A stretch of 64,000 bases of DNA from Cerrena zonata (taxonomy: Eukaryota; Basidiomycota; Agaricomycetes; Polyporales; Cerrenaceae). The notes under the pieces were generated by a model. It was not told the origin of the DNA and did no database searches. It was given only the letters and a program-made list of their open reading frames with translations. The stretch spans positions 2,294,001 to 2,358,000 of the forward strand of contig JASBNA010000002.1 of the NCBI GenBank assembly GCA_038087015.1. The letters are read 5' to 3'. The first letter of the stretch is position 1, and every line of letters starts with the position of its first letter. A program made the position numbers and the translations under genes. Below are positions 12,301-26,696 of this stretch, piece after piece.

Positions 12301-12648
12301 TCTTGCTTATGACTCGCTTTTGGTTTTGCTATGGTTAGTACGATACAGTACAATATAGTTTTCGTTGTATCCTTATTCGCTTCTGTTATTAATTATATCT
12401 TTATTAGTATGGGTAGGGACATAGTGATTGACTCCGTGAGCTGCATGTTATATACATAGGTAGCTAGAAACAATTTATGTGCTTCGACGGGGTAGAATGT
12501 CCATCAGCTCGTTGAGGAAACTGGGTGGAGGAGAGTGAGATCGAAAAATACACGGGTCAAATATAAAGTAGTGAAAACAATTCTACAACGTATCGGGTAT
12601 CCTCTCGAATATACATTAGCTGTCTTGGCAGCTCACAATTAGACACTT
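12301..12648. other. Convergent intergenic region
   Basis: AT-rich sequence between the 3' ends of BDP1 and the epimerase gene. It must hold both polyadenylation regions. No gene seen. Confidence 0.4.
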
Positions 12649-14220
<1,572 letters not shown>

Positions 14221-14690
14221 AGTTGTGGTATGAAGTAGAGCAGAGTTGTTGAGCAGAGTCGGACGCGGGCGGATAGTTGGACCTTCGCTTTTTATCTGAT
14301 CGAGGCAATTGACGAACAGATCTGAGATCCAAACCTAGGGTCTACACTCAAACCTCTCTGTGGCTGTCCCGGTCCGCCTCCTCATCATCCATGATGCTCG
14401 AGAGAGAACCAGAGGTTGGCTTTTCCAGACATACCCCACACTACCGGTCCGTAACTGGCTTTCCGTGAACTTACACTCACTGCTCGGAGAATTTTGTCAG
14501 AAAAATCCCATGAACGTTCACCGGTATCTATTGCAATTCGCCAAAGCAACCAAACTCCGAAAAAGCCTTGTTCTCGCCCAATGTAATGTCTATAAAATAT
14601 AGATGACGAGCCGATGAGCTACAACTACAGAATGTAGCCGGGCGATAGCAGCCGATAAAAGAAAAAGAAAAGGGTTAGTAACAATACCAA
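14221..14690. promoter_or_regulatory. Upstream region of the epimerase gene
   Basis: 470 bp between the epimerase start and the 3' end of the THOC1 gene. On the minus strand an ATAAAAAG element about 70-80 bp before the epimerase ATG is TATA-like. I do not see a Gal4-type CGG-N11-CCG site. Confidence 0.35.
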
Positions 14691-17310
14691 CTATGACGAA
14701 GCTGTTTCCCCTGGACCATCCATCTTCACGTCGTCTTCCGCATCTCGCCCATTGGTCTGCGCCTGTTCCTCCTTACCATGCGGTTCGGTCTTAATAGCCT
14801 CCCCCACCATGTTGCCTAGGCTTGCCACAGGAATCATGCCTGAGCCGGCTCCCTGATCTTCCTGCATAGTTTGAACTTCACCTCGGCGGAATCTCTCCTC
14901 GCGCTCCTTAAGGTCTCGCGCCTCCTTCTCAATCTCTTGCTGTAATTGTAGTACATCACCAGTACCAATTTTACCCAGATGGTTGAGATAAACATCCCGC
15001 GCTGTTCTCAGCGCAAGCCATGACCAGCGGACTTTATTCTGATGCAAGTGCTCATGTGAACAAAAATTCGGAAACAACGGAAAACTAGAACCCACCTCTT
15101 CGTACTGTCGAATCATTTCATCAGCAGCATAATCGGGCTCTGGAACGGGTTCTGGGGCTGGCTGTGGTGCTGGAGCAGGTGCAGGTGCAGGTACAGGAGT
15201 AGGCGCAGGCGTGGACGCGGGTGCACTAGTCGTAGAAGCAGCAGTATTGTCTTGGGACGGTGGTTTGCTGGGTGCGGATCCAGGCTTCGCAGGTAGGGGA
15301 TGTTGTAAGGAAGTCGAGGGTGCAGGTAGTGACCGAGGAGTGGAGCTGGAGGGTGCTTCTGTAGTGTTTGAAGCTGGAGTTGCGATTGGAGCTGCAACTA
15401 CTTCTTCTACCTCCTTCTCTTTCACCTCTTTCACCTCTTTCACCTTCGCTGCTGCCGCTGCCGCTGCCTTCGCCCGAGCTTGTGCTGCTCGTTCAGCCTG
15501 CTTCTGAAGTTGTTTCTTCCTCAGGTCAATCCTGGCATCTTCTTGTTTGATCTTCTTGACGAAATCGTGAATACTACCCGATCTACATGATAATCAATTA
15601 GCGTCGGGAGCGAGCACATATTTGAGAAGCGACAAACTGGAATGGACGCTGTAAGTCGTGTAATCCTCTATATCCCATTTCCCATATTTCGGTGAGGGGG
15701 GCAGAACCATAACGATGTTCCCACTCCGGGGGGTCCGCTCGCATCCCCTTGCGTACGTCGAGAGTCGCTTCTTGCAAGCCAATCCTCCGCTTCACCTTCC
15801 TTCCCTGTTCGTCCTCATCATCGACTTCTACTGACCAAGCATCTCGGTCGAATGTATTGCACAGTTCATTCTTCCACTTGATCCAGTTCTTCTCTCGTTC
15901 AAGGAGGACTCGAATCGTTTCAGCGAACTGTCTGCCGTTAGGGGCAGTCTGTCGCAACTCTTCACTAGCCCTCTTGATCGTATCTTCCACCCATTGGGTA
16001 TCGTCTGCTTCGAGTGTGAAGTCGATTTGCAGCGACCGATTCCGTGGTGTTATCCATTGCTCTTTTGCAGATTTCGTGAATGTCAGAAGATGGTGCAAGC
16101 AGATGAGTAACTGGAAAATGAATTGTCGTCGGAAATGGGTATCTGCAATCTTAAGACATAATTGATATTAGCATTTGACATTTGGTAGCAAGTCAATGAC
16201 ATACCTCCAGATCAAGTAGGTCAGGACTAGTAAGATACTTCGCAAAGAAATAGTCTTGGTTGTTACTATTAGGGTCGGGATGCAATTCTGGTTCACGTTT
16301 ACGTTTCAACGAGGAGCCAGAAACGGCTTTGCTACCCATAAGAGCACGTTCTTTCGCCGTTGCCTCCTTGATCACAGGAAGTATCTTGTTGACAGCCTCC
16401 TTGAACTTGGGCAATGTAAACGACTCAGCAAACACGACTGGGCGCGAGAATGGTAACTGAAGCGACCAGAAGACGCGATAGAAGTCTACCCCTAAATTTA
16501 ATATGAAGTCAAATACATTTAATGAAGAGACATACCATCTTTGACTTCATCCTTTATGGATGATTGTGAGGCGGAAGGTGTCTTAGACTCGTCAACCTGC
16601 ATCTTGTCCTCTTCGACTTTCGTTTGCGAGGACTCGAGTTTCGAAGCATCCCATTTATCCGCCCCAGGACCCTCCCAAGTAGGACCATATTCACCTCTCA
16701 AGTTAACGCCACTCCGCTCTCCCAAAGGGAACACTCTACTCAAGAACGTCAAAATGCGGCCACAGAACTTGGTTGTCGAGCCCATCTTGCTCAGTCTTCT
16801 TAGTAGGTCATTAAGCGTGCGCAATAGAACGAGGGCTTTCCCCTTCTGAGGAACCATTCCTTCTGTAAGATGATCGGCGCGTTCCTCGATCCAGGAGAAT
16901 ATATGTGAGCATGAGGCGATGGTTTGAGTCTCTAGAAGCTCATAGAGGATATTGAAGGGGAATATTGGTTCACAGGCATCCTGCTGGGTAAACGAGAGAA
17001 TTACATCCAGGATGTCTTGAAGGTCGTCATAATATGTAGTCGACGGATCGTTCAACGCCGTACCCTCCTTAGCCTACTGAAGTTGCTAAGGACGTCAGAG
17101 AATAGTAGGATGACGCGATATACGTACGGCAAGGGTGTAGACCTCGTTTCGAAGGACGTATTCCCATTGGGTTCTCCTATTCTCCTGTGTTGACTTCTGG
17201 CCCGCTTCTTCCAGGGCTTTAGAAACAGCCTCGTCGAGGACGTGCTTCTCTATCGGTCGTGGCGGTAGCGTTTGCAAGAGGTTCTTCAAACTCTTCTCGG
17301 CGGCCTGCAT
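14691..17310 (-). CDS. THOC1: THO complex subunit 1 (THOC1/Hpr1)
   Basis: Part of the THO/TREX complex, which couples transcription to mRNA packaging and export in the nucleus. Six exons: 17128-17310, 16536-17073, 16205-16491, 15638-16149, 15096-15582 and 14691-15038. The protein starts [13 protein letters not shown]. The helical THOC1 core covers roughly the first 500 residues: [54 protein letters not shown], and the family block [21 protein letters not shown]. After it comes a low-complexity region with an Ala run, a [15 protein letters not shown] repeat and a long Pro-Ala stretch, and then a final charged coiled coil ([20 protein letters not shown]). Divergent C-terminal tails are normal in fungal THOC1. 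Confidence 0.9.
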
Positions 17311-17784
17311 GGCTATGAATAAGACGGATTATGAGGAATGTAGGGTGTAGAGTGAGGGAATGAGAGCCATGCAAGTTGTTGTCAATAAATGAGGTCGTCA
17401 ATTCACCGGCATCCTTGTTCTCGGTCAAATCACAGTTACGTAAGCATAGTCATAGCCGTGGCTTCGAGTTCACGCAAAGCCAACTACGAGCACATCTAAT
17501 TCTTGAATGTCGTAACTCAACCGAGAAGTAGCGCATAAAAGGTATTGGTCCAAGACCCAAAGTGCTATCCAAAAGTACAACATATTATCCGCTTACAAAA
17601 GAGAAAGCTATTGCAAACGAATCAACGATCGAAAACAAGAATGATGAAATGCGTTACACAAATCCATGGCAGATAGCATGTGGGGATGTGGAATATGGGA
17701 ATATAGGAGTGTAAGAATGTAACAGGTGGGACGTGTGACGGTGGGTGTAAATATAATGGTAATAGTAACTATAGGAAGGGGGAA
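17311..17784. other. Intergenic, no gene seen
   Basis: Promoter of the THOC1 gene and 3' flank of the VHS-GAT gene. No structured element recognised. Confidence 0.35.
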
Positions 17785-20740
17785 TCATGAATGGACAGTC
17801 TCTAGTGCTGCGACTGCAAGACGGCCTTCTTTGATGCGTTGTTTAGTACGCTCAGCAGCGGCATCGTAGACGTAGTTGACCTGAGGACGCTTATGTTCTC
17901 CATAAGGATCATCAGAATCAGAACCACTGAGACTGTCGGACTGTCTGGAATCAGGAGCATGTTCATAGAATATATCATCCGGGTCAAACGGATCTATAAG
18001 GATGACGAAATGAGTCTTTGAAGAAAAGGACATCAATTTTACAACGTACTATCTGCATCGTCATGCACGACCTGTTTCCGCTTTCCTAACGCCTTAGCAC
18101 TGGGTTGCGAGGGACCATCGTGGTCGAACTCTACTTCCGAGAAGGATGAATCATCGGTCGTAGTGCTAGGGTTATAACCCAGATGAGACCTCGTCGACTC
18201 GGTGTAATCCGGGTGCGGGGAAGGTTGAGGAATAAACCGATCAGGTGAAGGACTTCGCGATCGACTATTAGTAAGGGAACTAGGGAACCGGGGACCATGT
18301 GGTGCCGGTGGAGGAGGCGCGAGGTTTTGAGGTGCCAATTGATTATTAAGTTGGTTGTGGTATGGTATAGGCGGAAGTGGGTGTGTATGTGAGGGTATAA
18401 TGGGTGTTACAACGACGGACGGTGGCGGTGAAGGGGATGGCGAGGGAGTTGGTGAAGGAGCTAATCCGTTGGGAGTATAAGTAGAGAGAGGTCGACCGAC
18501 GGAACCTGAACTATTGGTATTTTCGACTGGAGGTTTTTGCTGCACATTTCTCAAAATCAGTCAGACGTTCTACAACATTGTGCTTAGTGACTTACCCGGG
18601 GATTCATTCTAGTTTCTTTCTTGCTTCGTCTCTCGGCCTCCCTCTCAATCTTCACACGCTCTAGATCGTCGTAGACACGTAATGCGTCTGTCAGTTCCTG
18701 GTTGGCACTCAACAACGCCGCTAAGAGTTGTTCCTCCACGGTCAGAGTTCGGTCTTCGGGCTCACTCGCAACAGAGTTTACGTGTGGGCGTGGCGTGCCG
18801 GCTGAGTTCTTACGTTGAATATGTGGCGACTCCCTGCCAGCATCCTGGCGAGACCGTGCAGCGTTAGCCGATGCCCAGTCTATCTGTGCGAAAATCAGTT
18901 CCTGGGACGCTCGACACCTCGCGTAGAACTCCTGTGTAAAATGTGAGTACATTCCTGAATCCTGTGAAATCGGTGTCTTACCTTAATGATGCTTTTCTGT
19001 TTGAGATCCTCCGGTTTCGCAAAGGTAAGAGCTTCAGATAATAGCGCGGCGTTCCCTTTACCAATCTTACACTCTTGTAAGAGCCTGCGCCTATCCTCAT
19101 CAGGAGGAATAATTCGCGGCTGTGATGGTGATTTATGCCTTGTATGCTAAGAGTTATGTTAGAAAGGGAAGATCAAAGACGTTTAGAAATGGATAAGAGA
19201 CTTACCGATGGTCGTTGGTGTGGCGGTATAGAAGTGAGATCAGGGGGAGGGACAGGTGTGAGCGGTGGATTGAACATCGCATCGTTTGCATCAAATGGGA
19301 TACCCTGGACACAGACCCTGAATAACAACGTAAAAGCATCTTTTGGTTGTAACGTACCTCATCGGGTTGTTCATGGTTTTTGACCCTTCGCCACAGCTGT
19401 CGAAAAGGGTCCTTTTCCAGTCGGCCGGGCTCTAAAATTAGGGTCATGATCATGATGAAGAGTTATCAAGAGGATCTTCGTACTGGAGGCAGATCCACTA
19501 GCATATGCTGCTGCAGCCAAGACTTGTAATAGTCGTTCACGAACGACAGGAGCAGTCCGAGTAGAGTTGATGACTTCTTCTAGAGTGTCTATGAATTTTC
19601 GAGACGTGCATTGATGTACGAATGTCCCAGAAGCGTTACGTAGCAAGATTGCCCAGAGCTTTTAACAGTATTAGTTTTCCATCACCCAGAATAAATGCAT
19701 ACACACATACTCGGGCCGCGGAAAGTTGAGCCTGTGGTTCAGCGTACCTATACGGAGCCCGAGACATTAATAAATTGTTCACAGGCTACAACGAGGTGAT
19801 GCTATTACTCACTTGAATTCTCTCCGTAGCGCCTTGGCAGTTTCCTTGGCGGCAGCTTCACTCGAGGATGCCTTCTCAGACACCTCAAGGACTAAAGACC
19901 AATCTTCAGAAGCAGTAGCAGTGAGGTAGCCTTGCGTCAAAGGGGGTGGTATCAGTGATGTCATGATTTAAGTTGGGAATCAATGTAATGCGCATACCGA
20001 TCATTCTGGTAAGCTCCGCCTGTCCATCGTCCTCTCTTCTTTCCTTCTCTCTAGCTCGGGCCTTGTCTTTGTCTTTGTCTTTATCCTTATCCCGACCACT
20101 GGCACGTTCCCAAAATCCTTTCTTCTCTTTCTTCTCTGAGCTCCTGGAGTGGTGCGAAGAGACATGGGAGTCATCAGGATAGTCTCTGGGATGTGGATTT
20201 GTGTCTAGATGCGGGTCCAGAGCTCTAAGTATGCCAACAGCGGCAACAGCATTAGTGGCAGAGTGTTTCCTGCGTGGAATTTGGCGATCATGGTCGTGAT
20301 AGTTGGTAGATGCCACAGAACCGGCAGAATGAGTCTCCTTGAATGGAGACACTGCTCGTGGAACATAATGTGTCGGAACAGGAGAACCTAGACAGTAGAA
20401 AAGAAGACTGTGTAAATATTTGAGTCAGTACGGGTCAAATGGCATATCAGCGCACCGTCCTGCGATGACACTACATCCCAATGCTCGTCCGAAGAGGTTC
20501 GAATAATGGCAGGTGATCGGTCTTGAGTGTGAATCTGACCGCGATCGATGGAATGAGGGGCTTGCCCATAATACTGATTATCGGCGGAATAATGGCTTTC
20601 CTAGCAGAGCTCAACCTTTAGGGTAGCTGTTACACGAGTTGAATCGGCGAATTGCAACACACCTCTGAGGCGAAGAGGTCCGAGTTAGTAGATGAGTTCT
20701 TTGGGGGCCTTGGTTTATCACGACCGAACAATCTCTTCAT
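17785..20740 (-). CDS. VHS-GAT domain trafficking protein (Lsb5/GGA-like)
   Basis: Starts at ATG 20740 (MKRLFGRDKPRPPKNSS) and has many short introns (exon 1 is 20663-20740). After a disordered N-terminus containing a charged repeat (RDKDKDKDKDKARAREKER) comes a VHS domain: YLTATASEDWSLVLEVSEKA, then SAARLWAILLRNASGTFVHQ, then VVRERLLQVLAAAAY. A GAT-like three-helix region follows (LLQECKIGKGNAALLSEAL, then the helices around EEQLLAALLSANQELTDALR). The C-terminus is Pro/Ser-rich and ends AVAALETVHS. VHS-GAT proteins bind ubiquitin, Arf-type GTPases and clathrin cargo adaptors at endosomes and the Golgi. No gamma-adaptin ear is visible at the C-terminus, so it is closer to Lsb5/TOM1 than to a full GGA. 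Confidence 0.82.
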
Positions 20741-20967
20741 CAGAGATAATGGGAAGGTGGAGAAGAGCTAGATAGGCTTTAGAAGGGCCAAAGCTGGCGT
20801 GGATTTGAGAGAGGTCTGCGCCGTAGCACCTTGGTGGCTGCAGGCTGTGTGACACTGGCCTTGTGCGCTAGGCGGCTGCTCGAGTATACCCAGCGCTTCC
20901 ACGCCTCCATTCCCGATCGCTTCAATATTCCTTCAGCGCTCCCCCGTCTTCATCTTCCGAATACACC
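20741..20967. promoter_or_regulatory. Short divergent promoter
   Basis: 227 bp between start codons of the VHS-GAT gene (-) and the small coiled-coil gene (+). No clear motif. Confidence 0.35.
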
Positions 20968-21294
20968 ATGTCCTCTAAAAACACAGCTACAACTAACGGT
21001 GGATCTATGGATGCCGTAAATCAATCAAACATCCCCAGCGACATCGCACTTTTGTCTTCAATACTCAACCGCTCGACCGATCCCTCTGATGAAACCGACA
21101 TCGCAGAGCTCCTCCGTCAAATTGAAACCGCACACGGCGTTGCGGAAGGTGTCGAGACGCGGCTTGACGGTGTAATTGACCATCTCGATGCACTCCTTGA
21201 TACCCTGGAAACCCATTCCTCTCAGTCAACCGAAGGGAGTAACGCGGAGTCGAAGCTGCAGGATGATAAAACAAATAAAGGTCAACAAGGTTAA
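20968..21294 (+). CDS. Small predicted coiled-coil protein
   Basis: Single-exon frame of 108 codons starting MSSKNTATTNGG and ending in TAA at 21294. The centre has heptad-like hydrophobic spacing (DIAELLRQIETAHGVAEGVE, then LDGVIDHLDALLDTLE), so a short coiled coil is likely. The ends are Ser/Asn/Gln-rich. The pattern recalls small subunits of multi-protein complexes such as BLOC-1-like or kinetochore proteins, but no family is recognised. The start codon lies 227 bp from a divergent gene, a normal promoter distance here, which supports it being real. Confidence 0.6.
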   Translation: MSSKNTATTNGGSMDAVNQSNIPSDIALLSSILNRSTDPSDETDIAELLRQIETAHGVAEGVETRLDGVIDHLDALLDTLETHSSQSTEGSNAESKLQDDKTNKGQQG

Positions 21295-21888
21295 TCACAC
21301 AGCGAAAGCCATCATCAATTCCGCTGTAAGTGGGCTGCACGCTGTTGCACTACTGAGAATAACCCCATGTTTCAGTATGTTACGGAGGTCAATGATCACT
21401 CTTATTTCCCACTGTCATATGCTGAGGCTGAGTTTCAGGCATTGAGGATCTGTTGGGGAAACTGATAGACTCCTTCGTGTGTTGGCCCCTTTATATCCAG
21501 AACTACTTTTATTGGAAGGAGACATCTGCTATGTGGTCCGGATTTGACTCTAAATGCGATTATTCACTGTCTACCTTTTGGATCGGGACCTGACACAGTT
21601 GTACTAACTCACCTTCCTAACTAGGAGAGGGCTGAATCAATATACAGTTTCGATCGTTGATCGTATCCTCCACCGCATAGACGGTGACCTTGACTTCATG
21701 ACACACCAGTCACATTAATCACTGCATAACCCGAGGAGAAACACCTATTGGACAGTTTAACACCTCCTTGTGACAGCTGCAACTACATCCTGCTTGGTTA
21801 AACAGTTTCACCTCTAGAGTACCACCTAACTACCTGCGTGGCCGCAGCCTATTCGCATCACGAAACAGTTACGATCACATATTGTAAC
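21295..21888. other. Intergenic, no gene seen
   Basis: 594 bp between the small coiled-coil gene and the DUF4246 gene. Antisense frames in 21826-22250 are shadows of the DUF4246 exons. Confidence 0.35.
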
Positions 21889-23839
21889 ATGACTTGCCAG
21901 AGTCAGAATCAAGGGTACCTTCATCCATTTTGGGATGGCACCCACTTCCTCTACGGTGTTGGAGAAAGTCCAAGGACGGTAAGCCCTGGTGGTTGCTAAC
22001 CAATGTAATATCCGTACCCGCCGTCTCATTATCATACGATGATGCCAGCTTATAGAACTTGCCATGTCCCATCTCTCCGCAGAGATCCGCTGCAAGAACA
22101 ATTGGTGGCTCTTTTGCGAGGATCGGGACTGGCGAAACGAGTTGCTCGAAGAGACCAGGGATCGTATATGGCGCATTGATACTCCATGCGGGAAGACGGA
22201 GGTTGTCCTCAACGCTGCTCAGGTGGGATACATGACCAGAGATTTCCAACTATATGCATAAATCATATGCTCAGGTCAACTATATTCTCGATGAGCTCAG
22301 CGATTACGTAAAACTCAGAGACGTTGATGGTAGTTGGTAGGTGATCAACTTTATACGCCACAACATTAATGATTTCATTTCAATCATCGTTTCGTAGCCA
22401 GGTTTCCTGCTTCGAACGCATATGGGAATCAGATTCATTGCTCCCCTCCGAACTTTTGGACGAGCTTAATACTAATATTCAGACCCTCAGAAATGAACAG
22501 CAGATCCCTCGAGAGGCGACCACACATCATGTAGTAGACCCTTTCCTTCATCCTCTCGTTTACTCCCACACCCTCGTGAAGGACTCTGCTGGCGAACTCA
22601 AGCCTCTAAATCCTCCTTCGCCACTGCAGGACTTCTATACCGTGTCTAATAAGTTCGCTTGCATACCCTCCGTATTCGACATCACGACAAACAACGATGA
22701 CAGACCGACGGCTTCATGCCTAAGCTACATCAACAACATCCGGCCCTCTCATACCAAAATGTATGCACACGTGGAGAAAATTGTTTCAATTTCCGTTCCT
22801 TTACTCGAGCACGTTTTGACGGATCTACACCGGAATAACCCGCTCCCTCAACGAATACCAGGCAGCTGTAAATATACCGAGTGGAATGAGCCCGATGAGC
22901 CAGAGCATTCCGATGACGACGAAGGGTGGCTAAACTATGAACGAGAAATTCGGCGGTGGGCCTTGATGCGTCCATTAAAACTTCCCGACATCCCCGACGG
23001 GGGGTACCCAGGTGGGCTCGATCAACGGAAACATACAGTGAGCTTGAGAGGGAGGATCAAACTAATTATTGAAATCATGGACATCCGCCTAGTCAGTATA
23101 TCTCCCAATATTGAATGTTATTATCCTTGACGATATTTTGACCTACTCAGCAACCCGGAGGAGAGCCTTATAATGGGATGCCATTCCATGTAAAGGGGAT
23201 GCGAAATGAACGTGTAGTTGCATGTGCACTGCATTGTCTCCGACTAGTGAGCCTCGCAACCTCCTTAAGCCAGACAGTTAATCAGACGTTCCTTGGGTTT
23301 AGTCGAACATGAAGGCGTTGAGCGTCGACTTCCGTATGCCTGTATGTTCCCCAAAGAACTTTATCCCTGGTGACGAAGGTGCTACTACTCGGACATGGGG
23401 TCTACGGGACGGTGCAGCATGCACTCAACGTCTCGGTGGAAAGAATCTCCGTGAGGGATTCAGCATTGCTTTCCCTAACATTTACCAGCACCGTATTGGT
23501 CCTTCGCGTCTTGTTGATACGACCAAGCCTGGGTTCACCACAATTATGGGATTATTCCTGGTCGACCCTGACATTCATGATGATATCGTACCTTCAACCC
23601 TCACTGTTCCTCCTCAGCAAAAATCCTGGATGAAGGAAGCCGTTGAAAAGAACTTAGACATTCGAATACCGAATGAGGTAATGGAGAAAATTATTGAGAT
23701 GGTCGAGGGTGTCATGACCGAAGAAGAAGCGCAGGTATACGCACGGGAAATGAGAAAAGATCGAGAGGTATTTTGGAATCGTCATAATCAATTCTGGTGT
23801 TGTCTACCGTTTGACCTATGGACTGTAGGTACAGGATAA
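21889..23839 (+). CDS. DUF4246 family protein (predicted 2OG-Fe(II) oxygenase-like)
   Basis: Six exons: 21889-21978, 22049-22222, 22275-22336, 22398-23091, 23151-23246 and 23303-23839; every join keeps frame. The ATG at 21889 gives MTCQSQNQGYLHPFWDG. Family blocks in order: TLIELAMSHLSAEIR, QVNYILDELSDYVKLRD, CQVSCFERIWESDSLLPSEL, HHVVDPFLHPLVYSHTLVKD, GMPFHVKGMRNERVVACALH and AFPNIYQHRIGPSRLVD, then FLVDPDI and VPPQQ. In this family the FHV/WHV histidine and the NIYQH histidine sit in a double-stranded beta-helix region like that of 2-oxoglutarate/iron oxygenases; the activity itself is not established. The gene is common in filamentous fungi, often in several copies. Its 3' end faces the MFS transporter, with only 53 bp between stop codons, so their transcripts probably overlap. 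Confidence 0.88.
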
Positions 23840-23892
23840 TGCACAGATGAAAGTAAAAAATGCATGGAGTTCGATATTCAAGTTCTCGGTCA

Positions 23893-26311
23893 TCAGGCTG
23901 TCTTTGTAGCAAATAGTTTGGGATTTCTCGCGATCTACAAATGACGTCATGAAAATAGAGTGACAATACTAAACTATTAACACTTACATAGGACCTTGCT
24001 CTCTTTCCGAAGATGTACATTGGGATTGACGATAGGAAACAAAAGGCTTGACAGCCACCCAAGATGAGGAGCGAGGTCCTCACACCTCGGTTCAAAACCA
24101 TCCCGTTGGCGAAAAATGTTGTGCCGTACAGAACCATATTTTTGGAGAAGTTGCTGAGTGTAAGACAGTGCAGACCATTAGGTCCGTGTGTGTCGAGCAG
24201 GTAGGTCACAGCAGCAGATCCAGAGATAACCATACTAAAGTTAAGCATGCTACAAGAAACGAGTTAGATTATCAAAAAAAAACAGGACACAAGATAGACA
24301 CTAACGCAAGGCATGCAACCGCTCCGATCCAAGGCATACGGTGGTCATTTCCAACTAACGACACACTGTGAACACCAAAAGAAACCAGCATGACGAATAG
24401 GTTGCTCACCTGCCCATCCAACGTATCCGAAAACACCGAACAACATGGTCGACATAAATACAAGTCTGAATTCAGGCTCGTAAACTCCACCACTACGTTT
24501 TGCCATCCATACGACACCGTGGTCGAGAAGTGGCCCGCTTACAAGCATCCCCAAAATGATACCTACGAGACCTCCCAGATTTGTCAGACCCTATAGAAAT
24601 GTGAGTAACGTGTTAAGTATTTTCGGGTAACAACACACGATTTGGGATGCAGTGAACCCATACTCCAGCGTGAATATTGTCGAGGAACAGAGAGGGACGA
24701 GACCTGTAAACCGGTGGTGAGAAATAGAATGCACTCTCGCGGCATCAGAAATAGTACGTACTGAGCCAGACGGTCTGCATCCCATGTACTAAAAATAGGA
24801 AGATGGTCTGGCAGGTAGTATACGCCTATCAGTAGTGATGGAAGCATTCAGACCCTAGAGACCTACCACAGGAGACAAGAGAAATGGAAACGGTCGGAGG
24901 AATATCTTCAAGAAGTTCTCCTTACTGAAGGTCCCATTGTAAATCCTGAGTTGGGAAGTCCATTTGGGAGGGGGACCAAAACTCTGTCGTTCGATACTAG
25001 CAGAATCCACCACCACGACACTCGCTTTCTCGCCCTTCTCGTCACTGTCAGTGACACTTGTGTCATCCTTGGTCACAGGTCCAGGGCGGTGGTAAGTGGT
25101 CTACGTTCCATCAGTGAGTGGAGATCATAGGAACAGTAATGATTCCCCCACCTCGGGCATGAAGAAAAAGACTAGAAGTGTGCCGATACCTAATGCGATG
25201 CTGACCAGCCAGAACCCCATTTGCCATGTGATATTTTCTATCACGAAGCTACAAAGCAACGGGCCCCTGATGTAAAGTGTAAATGAGGGATCAATGTGCA
25301 CATCCAGCATCGAGCTTACAGGGTAATTCCAAGCAGGATGGAAGCACCCCAAAGAACGGTCCGCAACCCTCGTTCGTGCACGCTAGGAGAAGTGTCATTG
25401 AGATAATTAGCAGGTGTTTGGTAACAAGGCTCACAAGTATATCTGCTCTATAGTCGTAGCGGTAAGACTAGCCAAGGGTCGGTTATTCGACATCATAAAA
25501 TGAATACACAAATCATCTTGCCTTTGAAGGGCTGACATTCCAAATCCCTGAAAGACTCGAGATGCTCGGATAGATCCAAGACTCGGACTTGCCGCGCACC
25601 AAATGCACGAAATAAACATCTACAAAACATCAGATCCCAAACATTCTCAAATACTCCCTACTTACCAAAGATACAGACCCCAAGTAAACAATACGATGGC
25701 CGAACTTCGCAGCAAGTGCTCCCTGTAATAACCTAAGAGAGATGCTCAGAGTGACAGCGATATGATAAACCGAGATAGTATACTCACATGAAGCAACCGA
25801 GACCTAATAATATGGACCCAAACGAGGAAGTGACCGTATCCACAGATACATCGAATTTTTCTGACAGCAAGACATATCCTGCACTAGCTAGTGGGGATAG
25901 TGCACCATCTAAGCTTGCTGCGAAACAACTGTAATATTCGTGTCAGTTGATGATTTATGAGATCACTCATATATCATACAGTGTCCAGAAGCAACCCTCT
26001 TTCTTCCAACGTGGCCAATTTAACCTGGTTTTCGTCAAGTTCAGTGGATAATTATTCGAGGATAATGACGGCGTACGGGTCTGCAGGATCATCGGAGGGC
26101 TGAGGGATCAGTACTATGTGTGCATCACGACCAGATCCTCGCTTCAATCGTGTAGCTTCGGTAATCGTCACTTTAGCTCCATGGACCACACCAAGGTCTG
26201 AAAGTAGACCTGTTCCCGGGACATCACTTAGGTGCTTGTCGGCTGCTGCTATCAGTACGTCTCGTTTGGTCACAACGAGGAGATATTCTTACGAAGTATT
26301 CCGAAGGGCAT
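23893..26311 (-). CDS. Major facilitator superfamily transporter
   Basis: Starts MPFGILPAADKHLSDVPGTG, a typical N-terminus for this fungal MFS subgroup; the first intron splits codon 7. The signature SDDPADPLNWPRWKKE precedes the first membrane helix. Later blocks include YFVHERGLRT, ETTYHRPGPV, a charged cytosolic central loop (about 25075-24900; KWTSQLRIYNGTFSKENFLK), GLTNLGGLVGIILGML and YEPEFRL. About a dozen short introns are needed. The intron at 25468-25521 appears to be GC-AG. The protein ends RNPKLFATKTA at 23893. The substrate cannot be read from sequence; relatives include putative drug, polyamine and general-substrate facilitators of the plasma membrane. It neighbours a DUF4246 gene and a secreted mannosidase. 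Confidence 0.88.
25468..25521 (-). other. Candidate GC-AG intron in MFS gene
   Basis: Donor AAAG|GCAAGA and acceptor GGCTAG|T give a 54-nt intron that joins SALQ to SLTATTIEQIYF, the expected family sequence. A GT donor further in would leave an unusually short intron of about 42 nt and add four residues. Confidence 0.6.
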
Positions 26312-26696
26312 GATGCTAGGAAAGGTGGTGCTTGACAGGGCACCTTGGACATTCAACTTGCAGTACCCACTTAGATACTTACCGAGAGCGCCATGGAAGA
26401 ATGATTATGCAGGTATACGGTTCTCGTGAGGAACAGGGAGCGTTAAGGCTGCACGCAAATGTCAAATGACCTACACAGGCAGCACTCTAACACCCAATCT
26501 TAGAGTATTCTCATGCCGTTGACCAGCTGAGAATGGGACGTTAACAAGACACATTCTGATCAAAAATCGAACCTAATATGCAAATTCATGCATTTGTTAC
26601 ATAAAGTTCCGAGTCACAATGGTGCTATTTGTAATGTCTGGTGTTAGAAGAAAAGGACGTCCTCATGAAGGGGTCACTGTACATACCTTCAGAATC
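26312..26696. other. Intergenic, no gene seen
   Basis: 385 bp holding the MFS promoter and the 3' flank of the mannosidase gene. Confidence 0.35.

Noticed and set aside
21826..22249. Two minus-strand frames of about 125 codons
   Set aside because: They lie antisense to the first exons of the DUF4246 gene, whose splice joins and family motifs are convincing.
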